DNA of 64,000 nt. Source: Paracoccus mutanolyticus (GTDB taxonomy: Bacteria > Pseudomonadota > Alphaproteobacteria > Rhodobacterales > Rhodobacteraceae). The position numbers and the translations under genes were made by a program. Shown here piece after piece: positions 20,300 through 29,906 of the stretch. Under the pieces are notes generated by a model that made no database searches, was not told where the DNA came from, and saw only the letters and a list, made by a program, of their open reading frames with translations. The stretch lies in assembly GCF_003285265.1 (NCBI RefSeq), contig NZ_CP030239.1, positions 1,550,001-1,614,000 of the forward strand, read 5' to 3'. Each line of letters opens with the position of its first letter. Position 1 is the stretch's first letter.

Positions 20300-21439
20300 A
20301 TGAGCGAACTGACCGTTTCCATCCTGCCCGCGATTTCGGGCATCGAGGCCGCCCTGTGGGATGGCTGCGGCGCCGGGACCAACCCCTTCACCACCCATCG
20401 GTTTCTGGCCGCGCTGGAGGATTCGGGCTCGGTCGGCAAGGGGACGGGCTGGCATCCCTCGCATCTGGTGGCGCGGATCGACGGCGCCGTCGCGGGGGTC
20501 GCGCCCTGCTATCTCAAGACCCACAGCCAGGGCGAATACATCTTTGACCACGCCTGGGCCGAGGCTTACGCACGCGCGGGCGGGCGGTATTATCCCAAGC
20601 TGCAATGCGCGGTGCCCTTTACCCCCGTCACCGGGCCGCGCCTGATCGCCCCCGACCCGGCGGTGCAGGGCGCGCTGCTGCGCGCCCTGGCCCAGGTCGC
20701 GCGGCAGTCGGGCCTGTCGGGCGCGCATGTGACCTTCTGTACCGCGGCCGAGGCGGCGCTGGCCGAGGGCGCCGGCTTCCTGAGCCGCGCCAGCGAGCAG
20801 TTCCACTGGCTGAACCGGGGCTACGGCAGCTACGACGATTTCCTGGCCGAGCTGTCCTCGCGCAAGCGCAAGGCGCTGCGCAAGGAACGCGAGCGCGCGC
20901 AGGGGTTCGGCGGCACCATCCGCAGCCTGACCGGCGACGCCATCCGGCCCGAGCACTGGGATGCGTTCTGGACCTTCTACCAGGACACCGGCGGGCGCAA
21001 ATGGGGGCGGCCCTATCTGACGCGGGATTTCTTCGACCGGCTGCACGACACCATGCGGGACGACTGCCTGCTGGTCCTGGCTGAGCGCGACGGCATCCCC
21101 GTCGCGGGCGCGCTGAACCTGATCGGGCCGGATGCGCTTTACGGCCGCTACTGGGGCTGCACCGAGGATCACCCGTTCCTGCATTTCGAACTGTGCTATC
21201 ACCAGGCCATCGACTGGGCCATCGCGCACGGCCTGTCGCGGGTCGAGGCCGGGGCGCAGGGCGAACACAAGCTGGCGCGCGGCTATCTGCCGGTCCAGAC
21301 CCATTCGCTGCACTGGGTCCGCGATCAAGGGTTTCACGACGCCATCGCCGATTTCCTGGACCGCGAGCGCCGCGCGGTCGCGCAGGAGATGGAGTTCCTG
21401 GCGGAACTCGGCCCGTTCCGCCGGGGCGAACCCGCCTAG
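20300..21439 (+). CDS. FemAB-like GNAT acyltransferase (DUF482)
   Basis: This intact 379-residue protein belongs to the bacterial family related to peptidoglycan-branching or acyl-CoA N-acyltransferases with two GNAT-like halves. Features include NPFTTHRFLAALEDSGS, PCYLKTHSQGEYIFDHAWA, LSSRKRKALRKERERA and YGRYWGCTEDHPFLHFELCY. Substrate is not known. It follows the SDR gene after 31 bp and ends convergently with the TIGR02186 gene, overlapping by four bases. Confidence 0.85.
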   Translation: MSELTVSILPAISGIEAALWDGCGAGTNPFTTHRFLAALEDSGSVGKGTGWHPSHLVARIDGAVAGVAPCYLKTHSQGEYIFDHAWAEAYARAGGRYYPKLQCAVPFTPVTGPRLIAPDPAVQGALLRALAQVARQSGLSGAHVTFCTAAEAALAEGAGFLSRASEQFHWLNRGYGSYDDFLAELSSRKRKALRKERERAQGFGGTIRSLTGDAIRPEHWDAFWTFYQDTGGRKWGRPYLTRDFFDRLHDTMRDDCLLVLAERDGIPVAGALNLIGPDALYGRYWGCTEDHPFLHFELCYHQAIDWAIAHGLSRVEAGAQGEHKLARGYLPVQTHSLHWVRDQGFHDAIADFLDRERRAVAQEMEFLAELGPFRRGEPA

Positions 21440-22227
21440 GTCCGCCGCAACTGCCGGAACGCGGCCGAGGCGCCCCAGCCGGCAAAGACCGCGATCGCCA
21501 GCGACATGAAGCCGTAGACGAAGGGCTGGTGCAGCGCCAGGCGATAAAGCCAGCGCTCCAGCCCCACCTTGCGCACCTCGATGGGGGCGCGGAAGGTGTC
21601 GATCACCTTGCCGTCGCGCACCAGGAAGATGCGGGTGGCGTAAAAGCCCTCGATCAGGTTCGCGGGCAGGCGCACGTCGGCGCGAAACAGCGTCTGTTCC
21701 GCCAGCAGCACCGCGCCGTCGTCCAGACGATACAGATCGTTCGCCTCGCGCAGGCGGACCAGCGCCTCGGTATAGGGGACCACGTCCTCGACCTCGGGCG
21801 CGCCGGCGAGCGCGCGGATCGCCAGCGGCACCGAGATGCGGAACCGGCTGTCCTGTTCGGGTTCGAGGATCCGGTCCAGCGGCCGGGTCGTCGCCACCAC
21901 ATAGAAGTTCGGGGCCGAGGCGACGCTGACCCGGCCGGTGTTCACCCAGATGCCGAAGCGGCGTTCCTTGTGGCGGACGGTGACGGCGCGGGCCGGCCCC
22001 TCGACGGTGACGATCACGTCCAGGGGCCCGGTGTCCGGGATCGGCGTCTCGCGCTTGATCGCGCCATAGATGATGATGTCCGAGCCGTCGAAGCTGGTGG
22101 TGATGTCCACGTCGTCGCGCGACAGGCCCGCGACGATCCGTTCGGGGGGCGCGCGCGGCGGCTCGGGCAGGGGCTGCGCCAGGGCGGGCAAGGCCGACAG
22201 CAGCAAGAAAAGCAGCGCGCGGATCAT
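21436..22227 (-). CDS. TIGR02186 family membrane-anchored protein
   Basis: This intact 263-residue protein has an N-terminal signal peptide (MIRALLFLLLSALPALAQ), a periplasmic beta-rich body and one C-terminal membrane helix near residues 235-255. This alphaproteobacterial family has no defined role but is typically encoded beside a TauE/SafE exporter, as here, with 16 bp between the genes. A shared function in sulfur or anion export is inferred from that pairing. Confidence 0.85.
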   Translation of the reverse strand: MIRALLFLLLSALPALAQPLPEPPRAPPERIVAGLSRDDVDITTSFDGSDIIIYGAIKRETPIPDTGPLDVIVTVEGPARAVTVRHKERRFGIWVNTGRVSVASAPNFYVVATTRPLDRILEPEQDSRFRISVPLAIRALAGAPEVEDVVPYTEALVRLREANDLYRLDDGAVLLAEQTLFRADVRLPANLIEGFYATRIFLVRDGKVIDTFRAPIEVRKVGLERWLYRLALHQPFVYGFMSLAIAVFAGWGASAAFRQLRRT

Positions 22228-22243
22228 CGCAGGATCCCCGGCG

Positions 22244-23146
22244 TCAGGGAGTAGAGATCGTCGGGGCGCGGAACAGATCCAGCGCCAGCTTGCCGCAGAC
22301 CGCCAGCACCAGAAGCGCCAGCAGGATGCGCAGCTGTTCCGCCCGCAGCTTGGCGCCCAGCTGGGTGCCGATCTGCGCGCCGATGACGCCGCCCACGATC
22401 AGCAGGACCGCCAGCATCACGTCGACGGTGTTCGACGACACCGCGTGCATCAGGGTGGTGTAGGCCGACAGGAAGGTGATCTGGAACAGCGAGGTGCCGA
22501 TCACGACCTTGGTCGGCATCCCCAGCAGATAGATCATCGCCGGCACCATGATGAAGCCGCCGCCGACCCCCATCAGCGCGCCCAGCACGCCCACGCAGGC
22601 CCCCACCAGCAGGACCGGGACCGCGCTGATGTAAAGACCCGAGGCGCGGAACTTCATCTTCAGCGGCCAGCGATGCACCCAGCCGTGCTGGTTGCGCCGC
22701 ATCGGCTGCATCGGCCCGCTTTTGCGCGCCCGGCGCAGGGCGCCCAGGCTTTCCTGCAGCATCATGGCCCCGATCAGGCCCAGGAACACGACATAGCACA
22801 GCTGCACCACCAGATCGACCTGGCCCAGCCGTTGCAGCATGTTGAACAGGATCACCCCCAGGGACGAGCCGACCAGCCCCCCCGCCAGCAGGACCCAGCC
22901 CATGCGGAAATCGACGGTCTTGCGCTTGACATGCGCAAGCACCCCGGAAAACGAGCTGGCGACCACCTGGTTCGCCCCGGTCGCCACCGCGATGGCCGGC
23001 GGGATGCCGATGAAGAACAGAAGCGGCGTGATGAGAAAGCCGCCGCCCACGCCGAACAGGCCCGACATCAGCCCCACGATGGTGCCGAGACTGATCAGGG
23101 TGAAGGCATTCACCACCACCTCGGCAATGGGAAGATAGATCTGCAT
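22244..23146 (-). CDS. TauE/SafE-family sulfite/anion exporter
   Basis: This intact 300-residue permease has seven to eight hydrophobic segments and the duplicated family motif GLFGVGGGFLITP in the first half and ALMGVGGGFIMVPAM in the second. The start at 23146 (MQIYLPIAEVVVNAF) is chosen because upstream codons are low-complexity arginine and proline. It is cotranscribed with TIGR02186. The substrate is likely sulfite, sulfoacetate or a related anion but cannot be decided here. Confidence 0.87.
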   Translation of the reverse strand: MQIYLPIAEVVVNAFTLISLGTIVGLMSGLFGVGGGFLITPLLFFIGIPPAIAVATGANQVVASSFSGVLAHVKRKTVDFRMGWVLLAGGLVGSSLGVILFNMLQRLGQVDLVVQLCYVVFLGLIGAMMLQESLGALRRARKSGPMQPMRRNQHGWVHRWPLKMKFRASGLYISAVPVLLVGACVGVLGALMGVGGGFIMVPAMIYLLGMPTKVVIGTSLFQITFLSAYTTLMHAVSSNTVDVMLAVLLIVGGVIGAQIGTQLGAKLRAEQLRILLALLVLAVCGKLALDLFRAPTISTP

Positions 23147-23310
23147 GTCCTGCCCGGCTTTGGCCCTGCCGCGATCCTGCCCGCTGGGCGCGCGCGCGTC
23201 AAACGCTGGTCGCGCCTTGCTGCGGGTTGTCGCAGGACTGTGGCGCAGATAAGCATGATCCTGACGCGGTTGTGATGGCGCTGTCGCCCCTGCGGGCAGG
23301 GGCGCCCGGC

Positions 23311-23361
23311 GCGGGCACGGACGGCAGGCACAGACGGCGGCATAGACGGCGGGCACGGACG
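23311..23361. repeat. Four degenerate 12-13-bp tandem repeats upstream of surE
   Basis: Units GCGGGCACGGACG, GCAGGCACAGACG, GCGGCATAGACG and GCGGGCACGGACG follow each other directly and end 12 bp before the surE ATG. The first and last are identical. A perfect hairpin (CGCCCCTGC with GCAGGGGCG) lies just upstream at 23285-23304. No role is known; the repeats fall in the surE leader. Confidence 0.6.
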
Positions 23362-23373
23362 AACGGGGGCTGA

Positions 23374-24165
23374 ATGCGGATCCTTATCACCAACGACGAC
23401 GGCATCAACGCCCCGGGCCTGGTGACCCTGGCCGAGATCGCGGCCGAGATCGCCGGCCCCTCGGGCGAGGTCTGGACCGTCGCGCCCGCCTTCGAGCAGT
23501 CGGGCGTCGCGCATTGCATCAGCTATGTCCATCCGACGCTGATCGCGGAGCTGGGCCCGCGCCGCTTTGCCGCCGAGGGCTCTCCGGCCGACTGCGTGCT
23601 GGCCGCCATCGCCGATGCGATGAAGGGCAATCCGCCCGACCTGGTGCTGTCCGGGGTGAACCGGGGCAACAACTCGGGCGAGAACGTGATGTATTCGGGC
23701 ACCGTCGGCGGCGCCATGGAGGCGGCGTTGCAGGGCCTGCCCGCCATCGCCCTGTCGCAATACATGGGCAAGCGCACCGCCACCCTGGACGACCCGTTCC
23801 AGGCCGCGCGGGTTCACGCCCCGCGCCTGATCCGGCAGCTGCTGGACCATGGCGACTGGACCTCGGACACCGATTTCCGGCTGTTCTACAACATCAACTT
23901 CCCGGCCTGCGACGCGGCTGCGGTCAAGGGGGTGCGGGTCGCGCCGCAGGGCCGCCGCCAGGGCGTGCGCTTCGAGGTCGAGCCCTATCACGCCCCGAAC
24001 GGGCGGCGCTTCCTGTGGGTTCTGGGCGGGTCGCAGACCGCGCCCGCCACGCCCGGCAGCGACGTGGATGCCAATATGCAGGACTATATCTCGTTGACGC
24101 CGATGCGGCCGGACCTGACCTGCCATGCCAGCCTTGAGGCCCTGCGCGTCCTTGAGGAAGGCTGA
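23374..24165 (+). CDS. surE: 5'/3'-nucleotidase SurE
   Basis: SurE is a metal-dependent nucleotidase and exopolyphosphatase linked to stationary-phase survival. The 263-residue protein is intact, with the N-terminal metal site [22 protein letters not shown] near residue 70 and the [20 protein letters not shown] loop near residue 88. It is followed directly by pcm (no gap) and then an NlpD-like gene, the classical order. Confidence 0.96.
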   Translation: MRILITNDDGINAPGLVTLAEIAAEIAGPSGEVWTVAPAFEQSGVAHCISYVHPTLIAELGPRRFAAEGSPADCVLAAIADAMKGNPPDLVLSGVNRGNNSGENVMYSGTVGGAMEAALQGLPAIALSQYMGKRTATLDDPFQAARVHAPRLIRQLLDHGDWTSDTDFRLFYNINFPACDAAAVKGVRVAPQGRRQGVRFEVEPYHAPNGRRFLWVLGGSQTAPATPGSDVDANMQDYISLTPMRPDLTCHASLEALRVLEEG

Positions 24166-24837
24166 ATGAGCGACGAACCCGGCCCCGAGACGGACCCCGA
24201 GCCCGAGCCCGAGCGCAAGATGCGCTTTCTGTTCGCGCTGCGCCAGCGCGGCGTGACCGAGCCGCGCGTGCTGGAGGCGATGGAGCGGATCGACCGGGGC
24301 GCCTTCGTCCGCGGGCTGTTCCAGGACCGCGCCTATGACGACACGCCGCTGCCCATTCCCTGCGGCCAGACCATCAGCCAGCCTTCGGTCGTCGGGCTGA
24401 TGACCCAGGCGCTGCAGGTCGGGCCGCGCGACAAGGTGCTGGAGATCGGGACCGGCTCGGGCTATCAGGCGGCGATCCTGTCGCTGCTGTGCCGCCGGGT
24501 CTATACGCTGGACCGCCACCGCCGCCTGGTGGCCGAGGCCGAGGCGATCTTTCGCCATTTCGGCCTGTCCAACATCACCGCGATCACGGCCGACGGCTCG
24601 CGCGGGTTGCCCGAGCAGGCGCCCTTTGATCGCATCATGGTGACCGCCGCCGCCGAGGACCCGCCCGGCCCGCTCTTGGCGCAGTTGAAGATCGGCGGTA
24701 TCATGGTCGTGCCCGTCGGGCAGTCGGACGCGGTCCAGACGCTGATCCGGGTGCGCCGTGGCGAAGCGGGCTTTGAATACGACGAATTGCGGCAGGTGCG
24801 TTTCGTGCCGCTGGTCGAGGGGTTGGGACAGACATGA
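24166..24837 (+). CDS. pcm: Protein-L-isoaspartate O-methyltransferase
   Basis: Pcm methylates isoaspartyl residues so damaged proteins can be repaired. The 223-residue protein is intact, with the catalytic region [20 protein letters not shown] and the AdoMet motif [15 protein letters not shown]. The first 15 residues are acidic and Pro/Glu-rich. It starts on the base after the surE stop. Confidence 0.95.
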   Translation: MSDEPGPETDPEPEPERKMRFLFALRQRGVTEPRVLEAMERIDRGAFVRGLFQDRAYDDTPLPIPCGQTISQPSVVGLMTQALQVGPRDKVLEIGTGSGYQAAILSLLCRRVYTLDRHRRLVAEAEAIFRHFGLSNITAITADGSRGLPEQAPFDRIMVTAAAEDPPGPLLAQLKIGGIMVVPVGQSDAVQTLIRVRRGEAGFEYDELRQVRFVPLVEGLGQT

Positions 24838-24870
24838 CCCCCGGCCATCCATGATGAGGAACGGGCAGAG

Positions 24871-26020
24871 ATGGCGAATTTCTGGCAGGCGGCGGCGGCC
24901 GTCGCGGTGGCGGCTTTGCTGGGGGCCTGCAGCCCCGAAGGCGGGCTGAATCTGAACAACCTGGACCCCGACCTGCGCGGCTGGGGCGGCGGTGGGCTGG
25001 ATACCGCGCCGGCGGCGGCAGCGGCGGCGCCCCGCCCGGCCCCCGACAGCCGCGGCATCATCACCTATCCCGGCTATCAGGTCGCCATCGCCCGGCAGGG
25101 CGACACCGTGGCGGCCATCGCCGCGCGCCTGGGGCTGAACGCGGCGCAGCTGGCCAGCTACAACGCGATCGACGCCGCCGCGCCGCTGAACGCGGGCGCG
25201 GTCGTGGCGCTGCCGGGGCGCGTCGCGCCGGGCACGGCCGTGCCCGCCCCCCCGGGCAGCGGGGCGGTGACCGATCCCTTCGCGGGCCAGGGGATGAAGC
25301 AGCCGAACACCCGGGCGGCCCGGCCCCGGCGGCGACCCAGCCCGCGGCCAGCCAGCCGCGCCAGCATGTCGTCGTGGCCGGCGAGACGGCCTGGTCGGTG
25401 GCCCGCAAATACGGCGTTTCCGTGAACGACCTGGCGTCCTGGAACGGGCTTGGCGGCAACATGGCGCTGCGCATTGGCCAGCGGCTGCTGATCCCGGTCG
25501 CGGGCCGCAGGCCCGACGCGCTGGCCACCGTCACCGCGCCGGGCACCGGCAGCCGGACGCCGCGCCCGCACTCGGCCGCCGAACCGCCGCCCCGGGAAAA
25601 GACCGCGCCGGTCAACGCCGCGGTCGCCAAGCCCGCCAGCCCCGACCTGGGCAAGCAGCGCACCGCGGCTTCAGGCAGCGGCACGTTCCGCATGCCCGCG
25701 AACGGCGCGATCATCCGCCCTTATCAAAAGGGCAAGAACGACGGCATCGACATATCGGCCGCGCCCGGCAGCGCGGTGTCGGCGGCCGGCAAGGGCACGG
25801 TCGCGGCCATCACGCGCGACGTGGACCAGGTGCCGATCATCGTGGTCGCCACGACAACAACCTGATGACCGTCTATGCCGGGCTTGATGACGTCGCCGTC
25901 AGCAAGGGGCAAAGCGTCAGCGCGGGCACCGCCCTGGGCAAGGCCCGCAATTCGGGCGTCGTCCATTTCGAGGTCCGCAACGGTTTCGACAGCGTGGACC
26001 CGGAGAAATACCTGAACTGA
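24871..26020 (+). CDS. nlpD: LysM/LytM-domain lipoprotein (NlpD-like amidase activator), two frameshifts
   Basis: The N-terminus carries a lipoprotein signal with lipobox LLGAC. Two LysM-like peptidoglycan-binding units follow (GDTVAAIAARLGLNAAQLAS and GETAWSVARKYGVSVNDLAS), then a Pro/Ala linker and a C-terminal LytM (M23) domain. In the LytM domain the usual first zinc-ligand region reads KNDGIDISAAPGS with Asn instead of His, so it is probably non-catalytic, as in NlpD/EnvC activators of cell-division amidases. Frames break near 25315 and 25850, and two added bases give 383 residues. It closes the surE-pcm-nlpD operon. Confidence 0.82.
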
Positions 26021-26332
26021 GGGGCTGATGCGGGCGCGGGCGTTGGGCCGTGCCTGGGGGCGCCGCTGGCTGGGCAGGGCAGGGCCAGGGAGCCAGGGCC
26101 GCCCTGTCTGGCGGGGAAGGCCCGTTTGACGCGGGGGCTAAGACCGGCGGCGGTTCCGGACGGAGCGTACCGCGCGAGTTACCGCCGGCTTGTTCAGGCC
26201 GGTGAAGGGAGGCTTGACCGGCCCGTGAGCGCCCGGCATCACGGCTCACGGCTCCGGATCGGCAGGGCCCTCATCCATCAGGATCTGCCCGTCAACCGCC
26301 AAACATCCTCTCGCCTGCATCCGCACAGCCCG
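26021..26332. other. Intergenic region between convergent nlpD and flgI
   Basis: This 312-bp stretch has no supported gene on either strand. It contains short GC-rich inverted segments, for example CGTGAGC and GCTCACGG around 26225-26250, but no hairpin with a T-tract. No flgJ-like or cheL-like gene follows flgI here. Confidence 0.55.
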
Positions 26333-27436
26333 CTAGCGGATCACGAGTTCCGCATGAAGCGCGCCGGCAAAGTGGATCGCCTTGAGAATGTCGATCATGT
26401 CGCGCGGCCGGATGCCCAGCGCATTCAGCCCCGCCACGACCTCGGACAGCGAGGATTCCCCGGAGACCTCGGCAAAGCCGATTCCCGGCTCCTGGGTGAT
26501 CTCGGCCTGGGTGCGCGGCACGACGACCGTATCTCCGGGCGAGAAGGGGTTGGGCTGCGACACCATCGGCGCCTCGCGGACCCGCAGCGTCAGGTTCCCT
26601 TGTGAGACGGCGACGCGGGAAATGCGCACGTCCTCTCCCATCACGATGGTGCCGGATTTCTGGTCGATCACCACGCGCGCGGCGGTTTCGGGCTCGACGG
26701 TGATATTCTCGATCTGGCCGATCAGCCGCGCCGGGTTCACGTTGCCCAGCACGGTCGAATCGATGGTGATTGTCCCGGAATCGACCAGGTTCGCCAATCC
26801 CCGGCCCAATTTCCTGTTGATCGCCGCCTCGACCCGGGCGGCGGTGGTGAAGTCTGGGTTGCGCAGCGCCAGCCGGATGTTGGTCATCTGGGAAAAGTCG
26901 AACTGCACCTCGCGCTCGATCCGCCCGCCCGAGGGGATCGTGCCGGTGGTCGGCACCCCCTGGACGACCGAGGCCGCGTCGCCGCTGGCCTCGACCCCTC
27001 CGGCCAGGACGGCGCCTTGCGCCACGGCATAGATTTCCCCGTCGGCGGCGTTCAGCGGCGTCATCACCAGCGTGCCGCCCAGCAGGCTTTTGGCGTCCCC
27101 GATGGCCGACACGCTGATGTCGATCTGCGACCCCGCCCGGGCAAAGGGCGGCAGGGTCGCCGTCACGATCACAGCCGCGACGTTCTTGGGCCGAAAGGCT
27201 TCGTCCGTCACGTTGACGCCCAGCCGCTCCAGCAGCCCGGCCATGATCTCTTCGGTAAAGGGGGTGTTGCGCAGGCTGTCGCCCGAGCCGTTCAGGCCCA
27301 CGACAAGGCCATAGCCGACCAGGTCGTTTCCGCGCACCCCATCGACATTTGCAAGATCCTTGATCCTGACGGGCGCAGCCTGGGCGGCGCCGACCCACAG
27401 CAGGATGCCCAGCAAAAGCCCGATGAACCGCATCAC
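26333..27436 (-). CDS. flgI: Flagellar P-ring protein FlgI
   Basis: FlgI forms the periplasmic ring around the flagellar rod. The 367-residue protein is intact. It has a signal peptide (LLLGILLWVGAAQA), then RIKDLANVDGVRGNDLVGYG, LVVGLNGSGDSLRNTPFT and the C-terminal TLSEVVAGLN-like ring-forming region. Its start overlaps the flgL stop by four bases. It is the last of five minus-strand flagellar genes. Confidence 0.96.
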   Translation of the reverse strand: MMRFIGLLLGILLWVGAAQAAPVRIKDLANVDGVRGNDLVGYGLVVGLNGSGDSLRNTPFTEEIMAGLLERLGVNVTDEAFRPKNVAAVIVTATLPPFARAGSQIDISVSAIGDAKSLLGGTLVMTPLNAADGEIYAVAQGAVLAGGVEASGDAASVVQGVPTTGTIPSGGRIEREVQFDFSQMTNIRLALRNPDFTTAARVEAAINRKLGRGLANLVDSGTITIDSTVLGNVNPARLIGQIENITVEPETAARVVIDQKSGTIVMGEDVRISRVAVSQGNLTLRVREAPMVSQPNPFSPGDTVVVPRTQAEITQEPGIGFAEVSGESSLSEVVAGLNALGIRPRDMIDILKAIHFAGALHAELVIR

Positions 27437-28440
27437 AGGTAACTCATCAGGCTAAGCTTGGAGAGGCGCGAGGTGACGGTGTAAAGCGTCTCGAGATTGG
27501 CCTCGACCTCTTTCAGGGCGGTGGCGGCTTCGTAGGGGTCGACCAGGACCAGAGTGTTGCGTGCCGTGGACAGGGCCGAGGATTCCGCGCTGTTCGCGGT
27601 CCTCAGCTTGGCCGCGTGTTCCTCCTGCACGCCCAGGGTCGCGGCCGCCGAGATCAAGCCGCCTTCAGCCGTGGTCATCCGCTTGCCGGCGGCTTCGGTC
27701 AGGGCCCGCGCCGTCTGGCTGTCAAGCCCGTCCTGTTCGGCCAGATAGGCCATGACAGCAAAGCCCTTCAGGGCCGCACGGATTTCCGCTGAACCCGCGG
27801 TCACGTCGCTGCGCAGGGTCTTTTGCGCATCGACTGCGACCAGGGTCGCCCCCGTGTCGCCCTGGAAGGCGGCGTCGAGGTAGCCGCCATCCCCCGCCGC
27901 CCCGTCGAAATAGGCGTCGATCCGGGCCAGGATGGTATCGGCTGCCGTTGCCCCACCGACCGCGGCCGTGATCTGGCCCATCATCGTGTCGTAACCGACG
28001 ACGGCGGGACGGTCCGTGCGGGTGCCCGAAAACACCTGGCGCCCGCCGACGCTGGTGTTCAGCGCGCCGATCACGGACCGCAACTGCTCGGGCGCCTTGT
28101 CGATCTGAAGCCGGAGCGCCGCATCCGAGGAAACCAGCGCCTCGGACATCAGGGTCACGCCATCGGCCGCCTGGCTTCGGATGCTTTCCAGCGCGGACTG
28201 CATTCCCGTCAGCCGGGTCTCGGCCTGGGTGATGTTGGTGGCATAGGTCGCAAGCTGGGATATCCGCGCCTCGATCTGGGTGATGGCCTGCAGGTCGCCC
28301 TTCAGCGCCCGAGGGATGTCGGCCTTGACCCCGGTGGTGTTCTCCTCGGTCAGGGTGGCGAGCTTGGCCTTCAGCGAGGATTGCGAAACCCGAAGCTGAT
28401 AGGACCGCGCGAGGTCGCTTATGGAATTGAAACCGGTCAT
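27433..28440 (-). CDS. flgL: Flagellar hook-filament junction protein FlgL
   Basis: This is an intact 335-residue protein of the flagellin/FlgL type. It has N- and C-terminal helical regions (SISDLARSYQLRVSQSSLKA and the terminal helix ending YTVTSRLSKLSLMSYL) and a central domain containing VGGRQVFSGTRTDRPAV. It is coupled to flgK through an ATGA overlap at 28437-28440. It joins the filament to FlgK at the hook tip. Confidence 0.9.
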   Translation of the reverse strand: MTGFNSISDLARSYQLRVSQSSLKAKLATLTEENTTGVKADIPRALKGDLQAITQIEARISQLATYATNITQAETRLTGMQSALESIRSQAADGVTLMSEALVSSDAALRLQIDKAPEQLRSVIGALNTSVGGRQVFSGTRTDRPAVVGYDTMMGQITAAVGGATAADTILARIDAYFDGAAGDGGYLDAAFQGDTGATLVAVDAQKTLRSDVTAGSAEIRAALKGFAVMAYLAEQDGLDSQTARALTEAAGKRMTTAEGGLISAAATLGVQEEHAAKLRTANSAESSALSTARNTLVLVDPYEAATALKEVEANLETLYTVTSRLSKLSLMSYL

Positions 28441-29879
28441 CTCAGCCCCAGGATCTGGTCAAGCATGTCATTGGCGATCTGAAAGACCTTGGCATTGGCG
28501 CCATAGGCCTTTTCCAGCGCGAGCAGGGTGCTCATCTCGGTGTCTTCGTCGACGCCTTGCGCCAGAAGCGCGGTGCGGATGCCCTCGGCGTGGCTCTGGT
28601 CCTGGAACGAGACGGTGTCGGCCCGGACCCGCTGCGAGGCGGCGGCCGAAGCGAGGTTTGCCGCAAAGTTCAGGACGTTTCCCGCACTGCCCGACAGGAC
28701 CGCCGAGGCCGGCGCGCGGTTTTCCGAAAGCGCCGTCCCCAGCCGGAGCAGCAGGCTGCTGTCGCCCGCGCTGCCGGCCGCGGTCGCGTTCAGCCCCGCC
28801 CGCAGCCGCCAGGCCTCGCCCCCCGCCGACGGGTCGGCCAGCCGGTTCAGCGACAGGCGGTTGGCCAGTCCCAGGGTGCCCTGCAGGCTGCCTTGACCAT
28901 CGGTGAAAAGCCCCGCCTCGCCGACGGCCAGCGTCGGGTCGACCGTGGGATCGGCAAAGCGGGCGTAAAGATCCGCCGCGAAGGCATCGACCTGGGCCTG
29001 ATAGGCGGGGGCGAGTTCATCGCGGACCTGGAACTGCGCCGCCAGCGAGCCGCCGGCGAATTGGCCCATGTCCGCCGCACCCAGGCTGCGGCCGTCGATC
29101 GAAAGGCCCGACAGCGCGCCATTGGCCAGCGTCATGTCCGGGGTCACGATTGACGCGGCCGAGAAACCGATCCGCGCGGGTGTCGAACCATCCAGAAGCG
29201 TCGTGCCGCCCGTCGTGAAAAGCGCGACCCTGCCGTTTTCGCGCGCGACCTCTTGCACCGGGACGATCTTGGCGATCTGGTCGATCGCGGCCTGGCGGTT
29301 GTCCATCAGGGCCGAGGCGTCTTCGCCGCGCGCGGTAACGACGGTGATCTGGCGGTTCAGCGCCGCCACCCGCTCCAGCGTCGTGTTCAGGGTTTCGACA
29401 TCGCCGGCGATGGCCTTGTCTGCGCCGGTGCGGGCATCCTGGATCACCTGCGCGACGTCATTGACCCGCTTGGCGAGCGCGCCGGCGGCATCGGCCACCT
29501 GCGCCAGGCGGGTGTCGCTGGCCGGGTCGCTGGTGGCCGCCGCCAGCGCTGTGCCCAGGCCGGCGACCAGGCTGCCGATGGAACCGGCCTCGTCCTCGGT
29601 CTGCAGGGCGGTTTCGATCGCCCCGTGGAACGAGGCTATGGCGCCGGAATGGGCTGACGCGGCCTGCGCCAGCCGGTCGTCCGCAAGCAGGCCCGCGCTG
29701 ACCATGCGCCGGACCCCGTCGATCGTGACCCCGCCGAGGGCGCTGGATGATACCGCCAGTTCCCGTCGCGCATAGCCGGCGACGGACTTGTTGGCGATGT
29801 TGGTCGAGACGACCTCGGTCCCGCGGGAACTGGCGCCAAGACCGCTCATGGCATTGGATATTGCGATGGATAGGCTCAT
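28437..29879 (-). CDS. flgK: Flagellar hook-associated protein FlgK
   Basis: FlgK is the first hook-filament junction protein. The 480-residue protein is intact. The N-terminal rod-type motif (AISNAMSGLGASSRGTEVVS, NIANKSVAGYARRE) and the C-terminal helix (EEDTEMSTLLALEKAYGANA-like, ending ILGLR) are conserved among axial proteins. It lies 28 bp downstream of flgE in the same direction. Confidence 0.93.
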   Translation of the reverse strand: MSLSIAISNAMSGLGASSRGTEVVSTNIANKSVAGYARRELAVSSSALGGVTIDGVRRMVSAGLLADDRLAQAASAHSGAIASFHGAIETALQTEDEAGSIGSLVAGLGTALAAATSDPASDTRLAQVADAAGALAKRVNDVAQVIQDARTGADKAIAGDVETLNTTLERVAALNRQITVVTARGEDASALMDNRQAAIDQIAKIVPVQEVARENGRVALFTTGGTTLLDGSTPARIGFSAASIVTPDMTLANGALSGLSIDGRSLGAADMGQFAGGSLAAQFQVRDELAPAYQAQVDAFAADLYARFADPTVDPTLAVGEAGLFTDGQGSLQGTLGLANRLSLNRLADPSAGGEAWRLRAGLNATAAGSAGDSSLLLRLGTALSENRAPASAVLSGSAGNVLNFAANLASAAASQRVRADTVSFQDQSHAEGIRTALLAQGVDEDTEMSTLLALEKAYGANAKVFQIANDMLDQILGLR

Positions 29880-29906
29880 GGCGCTGGGTCCTGTGCTGGC
29901 GGGCCG

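Noticed and set aside
26021..26332. A small gene (flgJ- or cheL-like) after flgI
   Set aside because: No frame in this stretch shows rod-binding or muramidase motifs. The longest frame is a Pro/Arg-rich shadow.
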